A DNA stretch of 44,238 bases. Source: a virus. The position numbers were made by a program, and so were the translations under genes. The notes beneath the pieces were generated by a model that had not been told where the DNA came from, made no database searches, and saw nothing but the letters and a program-made list of their open reading frames with translations. Each line of letters starts with the position of its first letter. The first letter of the stretch is position 1. Of this stretch, positions 1 to 6,247 are shown in pieces. The stretch covers positions 1 to 44,238 of the IMG/VR virus record IMGVR_UViG_3300017991_000029; one strand, written 5' to 3'.

Positions 1-123
1 AGTGTAAGGTATTCTATAACAGACGTGCCGGAATGGAGCGGTATCTGCATTTAATCGGGGTGCCTAATGGGTTCCTGAATTGCTCTTTCGATAACTTCAC
101 AAATAGGAAAAGGGCAATGAAGA
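1..123. repeat. Terminal direct repeat, left copy
   Basis: The first 123 bases are identical to 44116-44238 at the other end of the window. An open reading frame passes in frame through the join. This shows that the sequence closes into a circle or is circularly permuted. A short exact overlap of this kind is typical of a circular contig left untrimmed by an assembler. A true 123 bp terminal repeat on a linear virion genome cannot be excluded from sequence alone. Confidence 0.95.
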
Positions 124-563
124 AATCCGAAGGATTCCCAAGGAAACAACAGTCGATATTGTTAAATGGATCAGTCGGCTCAGGTAAGACACATCTGGCG
201 GTTGCTATCATTAGATACCTTGCAGAGAGCGACATTAGGCAAGCCCGATTTGTCAATAGTACCGGTTTATTTATTGAGTTAAGATCGGCAGTTCAAGCCG
301 GATCAGAGCGGGAAGTATTGAATAAATACTGTAAAAATCAGATCGTTGTATTCGACGATATAGGCTCTGAGAAGATCACTGATTATGTTCAGGCGTCTTG
401 GTATCACATCATTGACAAGAGATATGCGGAGAGGCTCCCGACTATTTACACCACGAATATGGCTCTTGGCGATATTGCTGAATACTATGACGATCGCATA
501 GCCAGCCGATTAGCGTCTGGCATCAGCATTAAATTTAACTCAGAAGATAGGAGGCTCAAGTAA
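1..563 (+). CDS. DnaC/IstB-like AAA+ ATPase, helicase loader (3' part; the gene starts at 43977)
   Basis: This is the C-terminal part of a 233-residue protein whose start lies at 43977, across the circular junction. Walker A is GSVGSGKT (residues 103-110 of the full protein). Walker B is VVFDD (about 162-166), and a sensor I-like TIYTTN follows at 194-199. This is the arrangement of DnaC-type replicative helicase loaders, which place the hexameric helicase on origin DNA in the cytoplasm. The gene follows a replisome-organiser gene, as expected for a loader. No DnaB-like helicase is encoded nearby, so it presumably loads the host helicase (inference). The stop overlaps the next start as TAATG. 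Confidence 0.9.
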   Translation, partial: CKVFYNRRAGMERYLHLIGVPNGFLNCSFDNFTNRKRAMKKSEGFPRKQQSILLNGSVGSGKTHLAVAIIRYLAESDIRQARFVNSTGLFIELRSAVQAGSEREVLNKYCKNQIVVFDDIGSEKITDYVQASWYHIIDKRYAERLPTIYTTNMALGDIAEYYDDRIASRLASGISIKFNSEDRRLK

Positions 564-805
564 TGAGCGCATATCAGCTCAATGAAATCTGTCCCGCCTG
601 CAGGGCAAGCTACTGGACATGGAATGGAAAATGTACCGGAAAGCTGAAAAGGAAAAAATGCCTCAAGGATCGATCCGCTGAGGTGGCTCAAGGTAGGACG
701 GATAAAAGGTCAACAGAATTTTATGCCGGAAAGAGACCGTCCGGGCGGTCTTGGAGCAAGAAGCTTCATAGATACTTAAAGGTAGACGAGAAAAACGTAA
801 CATAA
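563..805 (+). CDS. Small basic zinc-ribbon-like protein
   Basis: This 80-residue protein starts at the ATG overlapping the stop of the helicase loader. It has Cys pairs near the N-terminus (CPAC at 10-13) and two further Cys at about 24 and 33, followed by a strongly basic tail. I do not recognise the family. The Cys spacing suggests a metal-binding nucleic-acid protein, which fits its position inside the replication block, but the function is unknown. Confidence 0.75.
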   Translation: MSAYQLNEICPACRASYWTWNGKCTGKLKRKKCLKDRSAEVAQGRTDKRSTEFYAGKRPSGRSWSKKLHRYLKVDEKNVT

Positions 806-853
806 CCGAAGGGAGAACGGAACACCTATGAAATTTTCCGGGAAGGAATCTCA

Positions 854-1204
854 ATGATGATCTCTTATCAGATAAAGAAAACCAAGGAAATAAACGACTT
901 GAGAAGCCCGAATCGGATTGATGAAAAAATGTTTGTCAAGATAGCCGCAATGTCAGCGGCTGGACAGAATCTGCCTGAATATGCAATTTTAGACAAACAA
1001 AAGAGGGTTATTGCGTTCTGTAAGGATCAGCAGGAAGCTGAAAAAATTAGAGAAGCCATGATGTTTTATCAATCTATCTATTGCATAGTTTGCGATACTC
1101 CGGCACGGTATATCGGGGAGAAGGCCGGTTGTGATTGGTTCCGGTGCGCTCAGTGCGGAACAGAGTTCAACGACATTATGAGAAAGGCGGCAGATCGGGA
1201 ATGA
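854..1204 (+). CDS. Hypothetical protein with C-terminal zinc ribbon
   Basis: This 116-residue protein has AAGGA about 7 bases before the ATG at 854. A second ATG at 857 is equally possible. The C-terminal third carries CIVC followed some 17 residues later by CAQC, a four-cysteine zinc ribbon. The N-terminal part is mixed alpha/beta with no motif I recognise. The stop overlaps the NinG start. Its position suggests a role in DNA metabolism, but this is only context. Confidence 0.8.
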   Translation: MMISYQIKKTKEINDLRSPNRIDEKMFVKIAAMSAAGQNLPEYAILDKQKRVIAFCKDQQEAEKIREAMMFYQSIYCIVCDTPARYIGEKAGCDWFRCAQCGTEFNDIMRKAADRE

Positions 1205-1773
1205 TTAAAAGAAAACGTAAAAAGAAAAAAGATCGAGGCAATCGAGGTCTGGCGTTTGAGAAGGAGACCAGGGTTCCGCTTAATCAGCTTGAGGCACGTC
1301 TCTGGCGGTGGTTCTCTGAATATGTCAGGCGGTCTGGAGCCAATGATTTCGGTATGGTGTATTGCTATACTTGTAATCGCTATCTATACTGGAATGAATC
1401 ACAAGCAGGGCACTTTGTACCAAGAGGGCGGAAGGCCGTAAAATTCAACGAGCAGAACGTAAAGCCACAGTGTCCAAGGTGTAACCATCCATTATGGGGG
1501 AAAGGAGAATCCGGAAAATTTGCTATCCGTCTGGACAAAGACTATGGCAGAGGGACAGCGGAAAGACTCCAGAGTTTAGGATCGATCCGGGGCGCAAAGC
1601 TTGGTAGAGTCTGGATCGTTCAGAAAATCGGAGAGTACAAGGAGAAGGTACATGAACTGCGAAGGAGCATGAAGCATATTGACGAGGCTCACAAGCCGGT
1701 CAGGAGACCAACACGTATGAAGGCTCAGAGTAGTCGGTTTATCAGTGAGATTGACCAGAGGGACGTTTTATAA
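1201..1773 (+). CDS. ninG: NinG/Rap-like recombination nuclease
   Basis: This 190-residue protein uses the ATG at 1201, which overlaps the previous stop (ATGA). The open frame extends upstream, but this start gives a lysine-rich N-terminus typical of the family. The core matches lambda NinG: a CYTC pair, then QAGHFVPRG, then NVKPQCPRCNHPLWG. This is a zinc-knuckle HNH-like nuclease fold with the GHF histidine and the CPRCN motif. Lambda NinG (Rap) resolves branched recombination intermediates. Here it would act with RecT/Bet, the DUF2800 nuclease and SSB at 39.5-42.2 kb. Confidence 0.88.
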   Translation: MIKRKRKKKKDRGNRGLAFEKETRVPLNQLEARLWRWFSEYVRRSGANDFGMVYCYTCNRYLYWNESQAGHFVPRGRKAVKFNEQNVKPQCPRCNHPLWGKGESGKFAIRLDKDYGRGTAERLQSLGSIRGAKLGRVWIVQKIGEYKEKVHELRRSMKHIDEAHKPVRRPTRMKAQSSRFISEIDQRDVL

Positions 1774-1797
1774 CCAATAACAGAAAGGATTTGTATT

Positions 1798-2025
1798 ATG
1801 AAGGTGACAAAACGCTATAATCAATACCGGAGAGATTTGTGTATTGACATGGAGTGCGAGGGGTGCGGAGCAACAGAGACTAACATCACGGCATATGATG
1901 ATCGGAATTTTTGGGATAATGTCGTGCCGAATTTCAAATGTAAAAAGTGCGGCAAGTCCTCCAAAGATTTAGGCGTTCAGCCGGACAGCGTTGAAACAGT
2001 ATACCCTGAAGGTATGCAGATATAA
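1798..2025 (+). CDS. Small double-Cys zinc-ribbon protein
   Basis: This 75-residue protein is preceded by AGAAAGGA. It has CEGCGA at about 19-24 and CKKCGK at about 46-51, a four-Cys treble-clef or zinc-ribbon layout, with a YDDRNFWDN stretch between them. Similar small proteins of this pattern are common in phage early regions and have no assigned function. It is the fourth Cys-pair protein in a row here. Confidence 0.82.
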   Translation: MKVTKRYNQYRRDLCIDMECEGCGATETNITAYDDRNFWDNVVPNFKCKKCGKSSKDLGVQPDSVETVYPEGMQI

Positions 2026-2043
2026 ACCAGAAAGGATCAAGCA

Positions 2044-2667
2044 ATGAGTAACAGAGGCGAGAAGTGCGAGGCATCCGGTAGGCTGGTATCGGATTATACC
2101 GAAGATCAGACCGGATCAAGGAATTTCAAGTGTCCTGAGTGCGATCGTATGGTCACACTCCGGAAGCCACTTGGAGGAGGCGGAGAGGGTCAGTTGCAAA
2201 TATCGAGGCACTCTCCAGAGGAGCCGGGGCAGTCGGTTCCGAAGAAAAAGCGGTCGGAGCCGAAGCCGATGCTGGCAGAAGAACCGGAGATAATTCACGA
2301 TATTGACGAGGAGCCGGTTATTCAAGGACCGGATCAGGCCAGAGGGATCAATCAGGTGAAGGTTCGGAGTAAAGCCAAAGCAAAGCTAAAGCAAACGTCA
2401 AGCGATGCTTTCGTCCGGAAAGACAAGGTGGGTAAGGTTCGCCTGACGAAGCTGGAACACTGCAGGGAAAGGATCATGGCGATCTTGAAGGAAGTTGAGG
2501 AGGAACTACATAAGGCCGGAAGCAATTTGATCTGGGTTAATGCCAGCAGAAACTGGATATATCTTATGGATCAAGCAGTTGGCATGGAAGAGGGCTGTAA
2601 ATATACTATGGTCGATACTATCAATGAGATCAAAGGGGCAGGAAATAAAAACACAAGAGCGGCCTGA
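2044..2667 (+). CDS. Zinc-ribbon N-terminus, Pro/Lys-rich linker, unknown C-terminal domain
   Basis: This 207-residue protein has an AAAGGATC-type ribosome site. Residues 4-45 hold a ribbon with CEASG and, 24 residues later, CPECDR, followed by VTLRKPL. The same arrangement (C-x-SG, then CPEC, then V-LRK) occurs in the protein at 37991-38470. A disordered Glu/Pro/Lys segment follows (about 55-130). The last 70 residues look like a helical domain with amphipathic helices. Function unknown. It may be a DNA-bound scaffold or regulator (inference). Confidence 0.78.
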   Translation: MSNRGEKCEASGRLVSDYTEDQTGSRNFKCPECDRMVTLRKPLGGGGEGQLQISRHSPEEPGQSVPKKKRSEPKPMLAEEPEIIHDIDEEPVIQGPDQARGINQVKVRSKAKAKLKQTSSDAFVRKDKVGKVRLTKLEHCRERIMAILKEVEEELHKAGSNLIWVNASRNWIYLMDQAVGMEEGCKYTMVDTINEIKGAGNKNTRAA

Positions 2668-2782
2668 AAAGCCTCTGGAGTTCACAGACTATAAGGAGTT
2701 TCTCCGACACGTAAATGAGCGTGTCGATGCCGGGGAGTCAGTAGCGGCATTATACCGCCACGGTACTTTTACCAAGGCATAG
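2624..2782 (+). CDS. Small hypothetical protein
   Basis: This 52-residue protein starts at the ATG at 2624, inside the end of the preceding gene. There is no clear Shine-Dalgarno site, and the frame stays open upstream to 2540, so the start is uncertain. The coding character is good after about residue 15, with an acidic, helical segment (DYKEFLRHVNERVDAGES). It is the last gene before a strong terminator. Function unknown. Confidence 0.55.
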   Translation: MRSKGQEIKTQERPEKPLEFTDYKEFLRHVNERVDAGESVAALYRHGTFTKA

Positions 2783-2793
2783 GCGGATCACAG

Positions 2794-2823
2794 AGCCGGG
2801 GTATTTACTCCGGCTTTTTTATT
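2794..2823 (+). terminator. Intrinsic terminator after the replication block
   Basis: A 9-bp stem beginning AGCCGG and ending CCGGCT, with one G-T pair and a 4-base loop, is followed directly by a run of six T. It lies 11 bases after the last stop of the early operon. It should end transcription coming through the junction from 39.4 kb. Confidence 0.88.
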
Positions 2824-2904
2824 GTCCTATCGTCAAGGAATCTCAAGGGTATTCCCTTATTTTAGATCAAAAACCAAGGTGAAATATATTTATTAAAAAA
2901 CTAC

Positions 2905-2933
2905 TTGTTATCCACGTGCCAGAATGGTATATT
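2905..2933 (+). promoter_or_regulatory. sigma70-type promoter with extended -10
   Basis: TTGTTA (2905-2910), a 17-base spacer and TATATT (2928-2933), with TGG just before the -10 as in extended -10 promoters. It lies between the terminator at 2.8 kb and the next gene, and predicts a transcription start near 2940. The promoter at 39363 has the same -35, the same -10 and the same spacer length. Confidence 0.8.
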
Positions 2934-2950
2934 CTTTTAAAAGGAACTAC

Positions 2951-3196
2951 ATGCCAATGAAAAAGCGGATTAACGGACATACTTATAATACGAATACAGC
3001 CAAGCTTATGGTGTCTGTCAAGGGTGATCTTGACAGGGGGGGAAACTGGTATAAGGAGATGTTATACGAGACCGAAGATCACCTGTATTTCCTTGTCGGC
3101 GTTGGTGGCGAGTTAACCAGGTGGAACGGAGAAACTGGCCTTATTGCTCTGGATAAGGATGCGGTCGATTTCTGGCGGAAAAAGCGGAATTGCTGA
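2951..3196 (+). CDS. Small hypothetical protein, first gene of accessory operon
   Basis: This 81-residue protein has AAGGA 5 bases before the ATG at 2951. An upstream in-frame ATG at 2924 lies inside the promoter and is rejected. The protein is basic at the N-terminus and has a beta-rich middle (ETEDHLYFLVGVGGELTRW). The pattern MKKRINGHTYNT suggests a small beta-strand domain. Unrecognised family. It is the first gene transcribed from the 2905 promoter. Confidence 0.75.
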   Translation: MPMKKRINGHTYNTNTAKLMVSVKGDLDRGGNWYKEMLYETEDHLYFLVGVGGELTRWNGETGLIALDKDAVDFWRKKRNC

Positions 3197-3206
3197 AAGA
3201 ATCACT

Positions 3207-3545
3207 ATGTATAAGAAGAAGTTTACAAGAGAGGAATTGATTGACATTTGCGAAAAAGCAATAGTCAAACATGATGAATGGCACGATCGATACAGTTCAG
3301 CGGCTCAAGGTCAGGTCGGTCGGTTGTGGGCTTATCTCAAGGCAGGATGCAGATTTACTATCTGTCTTGGAGCGGACGTCTCAGGCTGTCAGACGGATGA
3401 AAACACGATCTGGCTCGATGTTTATTTCAGCGGCTTTGCCGCTACTGAAGCTGGAGACGGAGAACTTGGGGTTGAGGGCTTCTACCTCCCACAGCCAGGG
3501 CGCCTTGCAGACGTCAAGAAGAATGGCGGAGGGGATTGGTATTGA
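3207..3545 (+). CDS. Hypothetical protein
   Basis: This 112-residue protein starts at the ATG at 3207, 11 bases after the previous stop, with a weak AAAGA site. The frame is open upstream to 3144, but that would overlap the previous gene. The N-terminal helix (FTREELIDICEKAIVKHDEW) is followed by a beta-rich part with Cys residues. The GRLWAYLKAGCRFTIC stretch looks like a real fold, but I cannot name it. Confidence 0.72.
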   Translation: MYKKKFTREELIDICEKAIVKHDEWHDRYSSAAQGQVGRLWAYLKAGCRFTICLGADVSGCQTDENTIWLDVYFSGFAATEAGDGELGVEGFYLPQPGRLADVKKNGGGDWY

Positions 3546-3694
3546 AACCTCCTAAAAGATGCGACTGTGGCAGATGTATGACTGACTTGTCTCAAGGGTT
3601 GGGGGAGAGGCACTTATATTGTGTCAAGTGTAAGTCTCACTATTATCAAGGTAAGTTCTGGACAAAAAAGGAATGGAGTAAATCTAATGAGTAA
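3542..3694 (+). CDS. Tiny zinc-ribbon protein with TTG start
   Basis: This 50-residue frame starts at TTG 3542, 7 bases after GGAGGGG (3528-3534), and overlaps the end of the previous gene by 4 bases (ATTGA). It has CDCGRC at residues 7-12 and CVKC at 27-30, a clear zinc-binding pair arrangement, followed by an aromatic/basic tail (HYYQGKFWTKKEW). It overlaps the next start (ATGAGTAA). The overlaps on both sides, the strong ribosome site and the Cys pattern make it a likely gene despite its length and unusual start. Confidence 0.7.
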   Translation: MKPPKRCDCGRCMTDLSQGLGERHLYCVKCKSHYYQGKFWTKKEWSKSNE

Positions 3695-3944
3695 TGCTGA
3701 AATCTGGATCAGGGTTATACTGGCGTTCATGGCGATCGTCGCTGTTCTTTATGTTATCATCTGGCTTTTTTCTGAGTCCCGCCATATCAGCGAATTGCGG
3801 AAGGCTTATAAAGAGTCAAGGAGTCTGAGAGGGCGTATTCTACGGTATCTGGATGATTACGACCGTCAAACTCAGAAGGTTGGCTACTCAGCGTATGAGA
3901 CCAAAACCCTGATCGATGAACTGAGGCGGATCGCAAGGGAATAG
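3687..3944 (+). CDS. Small single-pass membrane protein
   Basis: This 85-residue protein starts at ATG 3687, overlapping the preceding stop. A hydrophobic helix runs from about residue 7 to 28 (IRVILAFMAIVAVLYVIIWL). A highly charged helical tail follows, rich in Arg, Lys and Glu. The topology is probably N-out/C-in by the positive-inside rule. There is no catalytic motif. Its position in an early accessory operon, not the lysis cassette, argues against a holin. It may act at the host membrane, for example in superinfection exclusion (speculative). Confidence 0.75.
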   Translation: MSNAEIWIRVILAFMAIVAVLYVIIWLFSESRHISELRKAYKESRSLRGRILRYLDDYDRQTQKVGYSAYETKTLIDELRRIARE

Positions 3945-3947
3945 GTT

Positions 3948-4136
3948 ATGGCAAACAGAAAATATTACGGCGAGTCCAGACCGGACGCTCCTCAAGGGGA
4001 TGTTTACCGCCAGAAAGAATGGAGAGGGTCGAGTTATCCTCCGGGCTGGTATGAATCAGATCGGGCTTTACATAGGAGAATAATCGAGGAGAGAAAGGCT
4101 CAGAAGGCCGCAAAGAAAGGGGTCAGGCATGGCTAA
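3948..4136 (+). CDS. Small basic hypothetical protein
   Basis: This 62-residue protein starts 4 bases after the previous stop. It is rich in Tyr, Arg and Lys, with a PPGWYESDRALHRR segment and a basic C-terminus (KAQKAAKKGVRHG). It is likely mostly helical in its second half and could bind nucleic acid. No family recognised. Its stop overlaps the next small start. Confidence 0.65.
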   Translation: MANRKYYGESRPDAPQGDVYRQKEWRGSSYPPGWYESDRALHRRIIEERKAQKAAKKGVRHG

Positions 4137-4197
4137 GATAAGCCGGGAACTGGCGAATGATAGTTGTCGGCACATTGATATTTATGTTGGATTTTAA
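4129..4197 (+). CDS. Very short peptide gene ending in HIDIYVGF
   Basis: A 22-residue frame starts at ATG 4129, overlapping the preceding stop. GGGG of AAAGGGGTC lies a few bases upstream. Its last eight residues, HIDIYVGF, are identical to the last eight residues of the 40-residue frame at 4441-4563. It may be a truncated paralogue of that protein rather than an independent gene. Each copy is followed by a gene for a small SH3-like or beta-rich protein. Confidence 0.4.
   Translation: MAKISRELANDSCRHIDIYVGF
4166..4196 (+). repeat. 31-bp direct repeat, copy 1 (copy 2 at 4532-4562)
   Basis: The 31 bases here match 4532-4562 with three differences, and 19 of them (4169-4187 and 4535-4553) are identical. 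Both copies encode a C-terminal HIDIYVGF followed by a stop. The repeat probably records a local duplication. Confidence 0.85.
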
Positions 4198-4216
4198 CAT
4201 AAGGAGTAAGGGGAGT

Positions 4217-4432
4217 ATGATAAATTTTGATACAATTAAAGTAGGTGATGCGTGTAAAATTGTCGGTATGGGAGCACCGGGATTTGCTAAGTTAGGTGAT
4301 ATTGTCACAATAACAGAAGTCGGCAATATGAGGGTAGATGTTAAAAGAGCTGACGGAGAAACAGCTTTTTTCGCATTAACTTGTGGGGCATCAAGGCTTG
4401 AATTAGTCGAACCCCAACCCACAGAGGGGTAG
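4217..4432 (+). CDS. Small beta-rich (SH3-like) hypothetical protein
   Basis: This 71-residue protein has AAGGAGTAAGGGGAG just before the ATG at 4217. In-frame codons upstream belong to the preceding small frame's region and are rejected. The pattern KVGDACKIVGMG, GDIVTITEV, VDVKRADG, SRLELV is that of a KOW/SH3-like barrel. Such small barrels are common in phage accessory regions. The role is unknown. Confidence 0.72.
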   Translation: MINFDTIKVGDACKIVGMGAPGFAKLGDIVTITEVGNMRVDVKRADGETAFFALTCGASRLELVEPQPTEG

Positions 4433-4440
4433 GGTGAATT

Positions 4441-4563
4441 ATGATATTTTGTTGTGACAACACCGGTGTTCATGAATTGACCGGCGAGATCGAGTGGCTT
4501 AATTTTGGCCTATTTGACCCGAGAGACGGTCGTTGGCACATTGATATTTATGTCGGCTTTTAG
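4441..4563 (+). CDS. Small hypothetical protein ending in HIDIYVGF
   Basis: This 40-residue frame starts at ATG 4441, 8 bases after the previous stop, with AGGGGTAGGG as ribosome site. The sequence begins MIFCCDN, contains EIEWLNFGLFDPRDGRW and ends HIDIYVGF. It is acidic and aromatic. The matching C-terminus at 4129-4197 suggests the motif matters or that the locus duplicated. Function unknown. Confidence 0.6.
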   Translation: MIFCCDNTGVHELTGEIEWLNFGLFDPRDGRWHIDIYVGF

Positions 4564-4576
4564 AAAGGATCTGATT

Positions 4577-5044
4577 ATGAAGCCTATGAAGAAAGGTAGT
4601 AAAGTGACGTATGTCACAGCCAACAAGCGAGAGGTCGGCATTGTTAAATCCGAGCATGATAATCCTAATTATCTTTTTGTCGTTTTTAATTGCGGCGGAG
4701 AATGGGATAAATACGAGGACTATACAGCGGCATTGACGAGAACGTCTGATCTGATACGTTGTTGGCACCCTCACCCGACAGTCGGAGAGATCACAAGAGA
4801 ATATCTTGAGAAGAACGGCTACTCCGGCCTCATTCAGCCGGACGCTGAATGCGGTTGCAGTCTTGATGAGCTGAACGACTGTGACGAGAATTGTATGGAA
4901 TGTATCGCTGGCTTTAAAGGCGCTCCGTCAGAAGATGCGTTTTATGCCGATGCTGATTATTGTATCTATACTACCAAGGAGTTGGCGGATCAGTCGTTTG
5001 AAGCATTTGAACAACTCAAGGAGAAGGTGAAGCAGGAGAAGTAA
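4577..5044 (+). CDS. Hypothetical phage protein with Cys-rich ECGC-type motif
   Basis: This 155-residue protein has AAAGGATC 6 bases before ATG 4577. The longer upstream frame is rejected because it runs through the 4441 gene. Residues 1-60 look like a small beta barrel (KKGSKVTYVTANKREVGIV). Residues about 75-120 hold REYLEKNGYSGL, then ECGCSLDELNDC and CMECIAGF, a Cys cluster seen in many phage early proteins near ParB or methylase genes. It probably binds zinc. The biochemical role is not known to me. Confidence 0.78.
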   Translation: MKPMKKGSKVTYVTANKREVGIVKSEHDNPNYLFVVFNCGGEWDKYEDYTAALTRTSDLIRCWHPHPTVGEITREYLEKNGYSGLIQPDAECGCSLDELNDCDENCMECIAGFKGAPSEDAFYADADYCIYTTKELADQSFEAFEQLKEKVKQEK

Positions 5045-5045
5045 T

Positions 5046-5198
5046 ATGAGGGTTGTGTTTCAGGAATCTACCGAAGATACTTATAAAATTTATTATGCAG
5101 AATCTTGTCATATTGATTTAAGGGTGTTTGTTAATCCGGAGCCAAAGGAAATAACAATAGTTGGAGTGATACAGAATGACAGAAAAAAGCTACGTTAA
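5046..5198 (+). CDS. Small hypothetical protein
   Basis: A 50-residue frame starts at ATG 5046, one base after the preceding stop, with AGGAGAAGTAAT as ribosome site. The composition alternates hydrophobic and polar residues (TYKIYYAESCHIDLRVFV, EITIVGVI), which suggests a small beta sheet. It overlaps the next gene by 23 bases. No family recognised. Confidence 0.6.
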   Translation: MRVVFQESTEDTYKIYYAESCHIDLRVFVNPEPKEITIVGVIQNDRKKLR

Positions 5199-5412
5199 CA
5201 AGGGAGGCCGTCCCCGCCTTGCTCCGGATCAAGAGAGTGAAGTAGTAGGATTCGCTCTCCCCCAGGCAGAGAAGGCCGAACTGGAGAGAATCGCCAGACT
5301 TAACGGAATGAGCGTGTCTGAGGCAATGCAGATGCTGGCTCGTAACTTTATATATGAAGGGAATGAGATATGCCAAAAACCAATACCAGCAAGGCAATCG
5401 ACGGCAAGCTGA
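5176..5412 (+). CDS. Ribbon-helix-helix DNA-binding protein
   Basis: This 78-residue protein starts at ATG 5176 after GGAG. NKGGRPRLAPD is an AT-hook-like basic stretch. It is followed by a short strand and two helices (VVGFALPQAEKAELERIARLNGMSVSEAMQMLA), the layout of small ribbon-helix-helix repressors and MobC-like proteins. It may autoregulate this operon or act with the adjacent ParB-like protein (inference). It overlaps the ParB-like gene by 43 bases. Confidence 0.7.
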   Translation: MTEKSYVNKGGRPRLAPDQESEVVGFALPQAEKAELERIARLNGMSVSEAMQMLARNFIYEGNEICQKPIPARQSTAS

Positions 5413-5915
5413 AAATTGTCGATCGGAAAATCAGTGAACTGATCCCGGCAGAGTATAATCCAAGGGTATTGCGGGACGAGGACAGGCTCCAGATAAAAAA
5501 ATCGCTGGAGAAATTCGATGCTGTCGATCCGGCCATTATCAATATGGCGGAGGATCGTAAAAACATCATAGTCGGAGGCAATCAGCGGATAAGGGTCGCC
5601 AGTGAAGATTTAGGCTGGTCAACGTTTCCTTGTGTTCATATAGTCTTGACATTTGACGAGGAGAAAGAATTGAATGTCAGGCTGAATAAGAATGTTGCTC
5701 AATGGGATTGGGACGCTCTCATGGCGGATTTTAACCCGGAAGATTTGCTGGACTGGGGATTTCATAAGAATGAACACTTATTCTTGGCGATATGGGCGAC
5801 ATCCGAGGAGAAGCCGAAGAAGGGCTGCAGGAAGCCGATCTCCAGACCGAAGTTATCAGCTTCAGCGTTCCGTCACTGGTTAAAGAGCAGATCGAGAGGC
5901 GGATCGATTTCGTGA
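5370..5915 (+). CDS. ParB/Srx-like domain protein, C-terminus possibly frameshifted
   Basis: This frame encodes 181 residues. KISELIPAEYNPR at about 19-31, followed by ADD/GGNQRIRVASEDLG and LNVRLNKNVAQWDWDALM, is the ParB/Srx fold seen in many phage proteins beside terminase or DNA-modifying genes. Some members are nucleases and others are NTP-dependent DNA clamps. After KNEHLF the frame turns into a Ser/Arg/Lys-rich tail typical of out-of-frame reading. A -1 shift at about 5781-5785 would continue as LGDMGDIRGEAEEG and join the next frame. The stated end is therefore uncertain. Confidence 0.8.
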   Translation: MPKTNTSKAIDGKLKIVDRKISELIPAEYNPRVLRDEDRLQIKKSLEKFDAVDPAIINMAEDRKNIIVGGNQRIRVASEDLGWSTFPCVHIVLTFDEEKELNVRLNKNVAQWDWDALMADFNPEDLLDWGFHKNEHLFLAIWATSEEKPKKGCRKPISRPKLSASAFRHWLKSRSRGGSIS

Positions 5916-6247
5916 TTGACGGTGCCCCAAGTATCAAGCGGCATCCGTCAGTAAGTATGATGCTCGGGAAGTTTGACTCAAAGCTGAATATCGAAGATGA
6001 TAAAGAGATCACAGAGGACGAGGCTTTCCACGCATTTGTAGCGATCGGCTTTTTCCGGTATCTGGCGGCTATGAAGAACCGGAACAAGAAGATGTATAAA
6101 TGTGTTCTGGCTCTGGATGAAGATTCACTGGCTTTGCTGGACGAGGTAATCACAATTTTGAAGGGTAAGGATGCGATCGATCGGAGAGGTTTCCCCAAGG
6201 TTATGGCGGAGGTATTGCATGATTACGCAATGGCTCAAAAAAAATAA
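5792..6247 (+). CDS. Unknown acidic/helical protein, perhaps the C-terminal part of the ParB-like protein
   Basis: A 151-residue frame overlaps the ParB-like frame by 124 bases. That is far more than other overlaps here, and its ATG at 5792 has no Shine-Dalgarno site. In the middle it reads VISFSVPSLVKEQIERRIDF, then a helical domain with FHAFVAIGFFRYLAAM and VLALDEDSLALLDEVITILKG. I recognise no family. Either it is a separate, translationally coupled gene, or it is fused to the ParB-like domain by a frameshift, natural or from a sequence error. It overlaps the radical SAM start by 29 bases. Confidence 0.65.
   Translation: MGDIRGEAEEGLQEADLQTEVISFSVPSLVKEQIERRIDFVIDGAPSIKRHPSVSMMLGKFDSKLNIEDDKEITEDEAFHAFVAIGFFRYLAAMKNRNKKMYKCVLALDEDSLALLDEVITILKGKDAIDRRGFPKVMAEVLHDYAMAQKK

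Noticed and set aside
828-857. 9-codon frame before the 854 gene
   Set aside because: Although GGGAG precedes it, it is too short to claim. The region is better read as the ribosome site for 854.
3029-3056. TTGACA ... TATAAG promoter inside the 2951 gene
   Set aside because: The spacer is 14 bases, too short, and it lies in the middle of a gene right after a good promoter.
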